Under the pieces are notes generated by a model that was given only the letters and a program-made list of their open reading frames with translations, searched no databases and was not told the DNA's origin. Below, one piece after another: positions 63,291-63,297 of a DNA stretch of 63,297 nucleotides (its first letter is position 1; every line of letters begins with the position of its first letter). A program made the position numbers and the translations under genes. Source of the stretch: an uncultured Bacilli bacterium (lineage in GTDB: Bacteria > Bacillota_I > Bacilli_A > RFN20 > CAG-826); the NCBI GenBank assembly GCA_944358985.1, contig CALVSI010000006.1, forward strand, positions 1 through 63,297. The letters are read 5' to 3'.

Positions 63291-63297
63291 GGTGGTA

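Noticed and set aside
1-63297. CRISPR arrays, prophage, insertion sequences or toxin-antitoxin genes
   Set aside because: No repeat-spacer pattern, transposase, integrase or phage structural gene was seen. The window is core chromosome apart from the edge repeat.

Overview
This is a 63 kb stretch of a low-GC bacterial chromosome carrying mostly core housekeeping genes. Gene content and order point to the Bacillota, class Bacilli. The evidence is RNA polymerase delta subunit, GpsB next to type B RNase P RNA, RecU, the SufCDSUB order, RNase Y-YmdB-MiaB-YlbF/YmcA, a PrsA-like foldase and FMN and SAM-I riboswitches. TGA is used as a stop codon (for example tcdA, miaB, nrnA), so this is not a code-4 mollicute. 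The compact operons and many small membrane and lipoprotein genes of unknown function resemble uncultured gut Bacilli lineages. The species cannot be named from the sequence alone.

Layout. 0-6 kb: small membrane protein, unknown helical protein, HAD phosphatase, and an FtsX-type ABC permease/ATPase pair. 5.8-8.6 kb: hibernation factor, metK under a SAM-I riboswitch, a TSCPD protein and PduL. 8.7-12 kb (plus strand): MgtE, a GtrA-family protein, tRNA-Leu and two small four-helix membrane proteins. 12-16 kb: oligoendopeptidase, phosphoglycerate mutase and a LemA-like protein. 16-21 kb (plus): secreted nuclease lipoprotein, HAD hydrolase, S1 protein, Pgi, six tRNAs and Nfu. 21-31 kb (minus): CysQ-NrnA-RpoE, ArgS, IspF-YchF and two ATPase-permease fusions. 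31-42.6 kb (minus): DUF951-Fhs, TcdA-MiaA-YlbF-MiaB-YmdB-RNase Y, DUF3737, RecA-PncC-PgsA and rnpB. 42.6-49 kb: GpsB, divergent exonuclease-RecU, Nth-DnaD-Cca, HU and Der-Cmk. 49-52 kb: ferredoxin, RibU with FMN riboswitch, and ParB-ParA. 52-59 kb: RsmG, MnmG and the SUF operon. 59.4-63.2 kb (plus): two large lipoproteins, the first a PrsA-like foldase. The window ends inside repeat-like DNA. Apart from rnpB, no gene-free stretch exceeds about 210 bases.

The genes connect in a few clear ways. Fe-S assembly (Suf, Nfu) supplies MiaB, Nth and ferredoxin. tRNA A37 modification (MiaA, MiaB, TcdA) and U34 modification (MnmG) are present. RNase Y is encoded with its usual neighbours. NrnA and CysQ probably both act on pAp or very short RNA.

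The most interesting whole-window pattern is transcriptional. About fourteen genes at the start of transcription units lack a Shine-Dalgarno sequence and instead have a -10 hexamer 6-10 nt before the start codon, which predicts leaderless mRNAs. Other points worth checking are a structured 5' leader on RNase Y, a terminator whose stem and U-tract contain the ribosome site and start codon of an ABC transporter, a minimal CCA-adding-type enzyme, and the tandem foldase-like lipoproteins.
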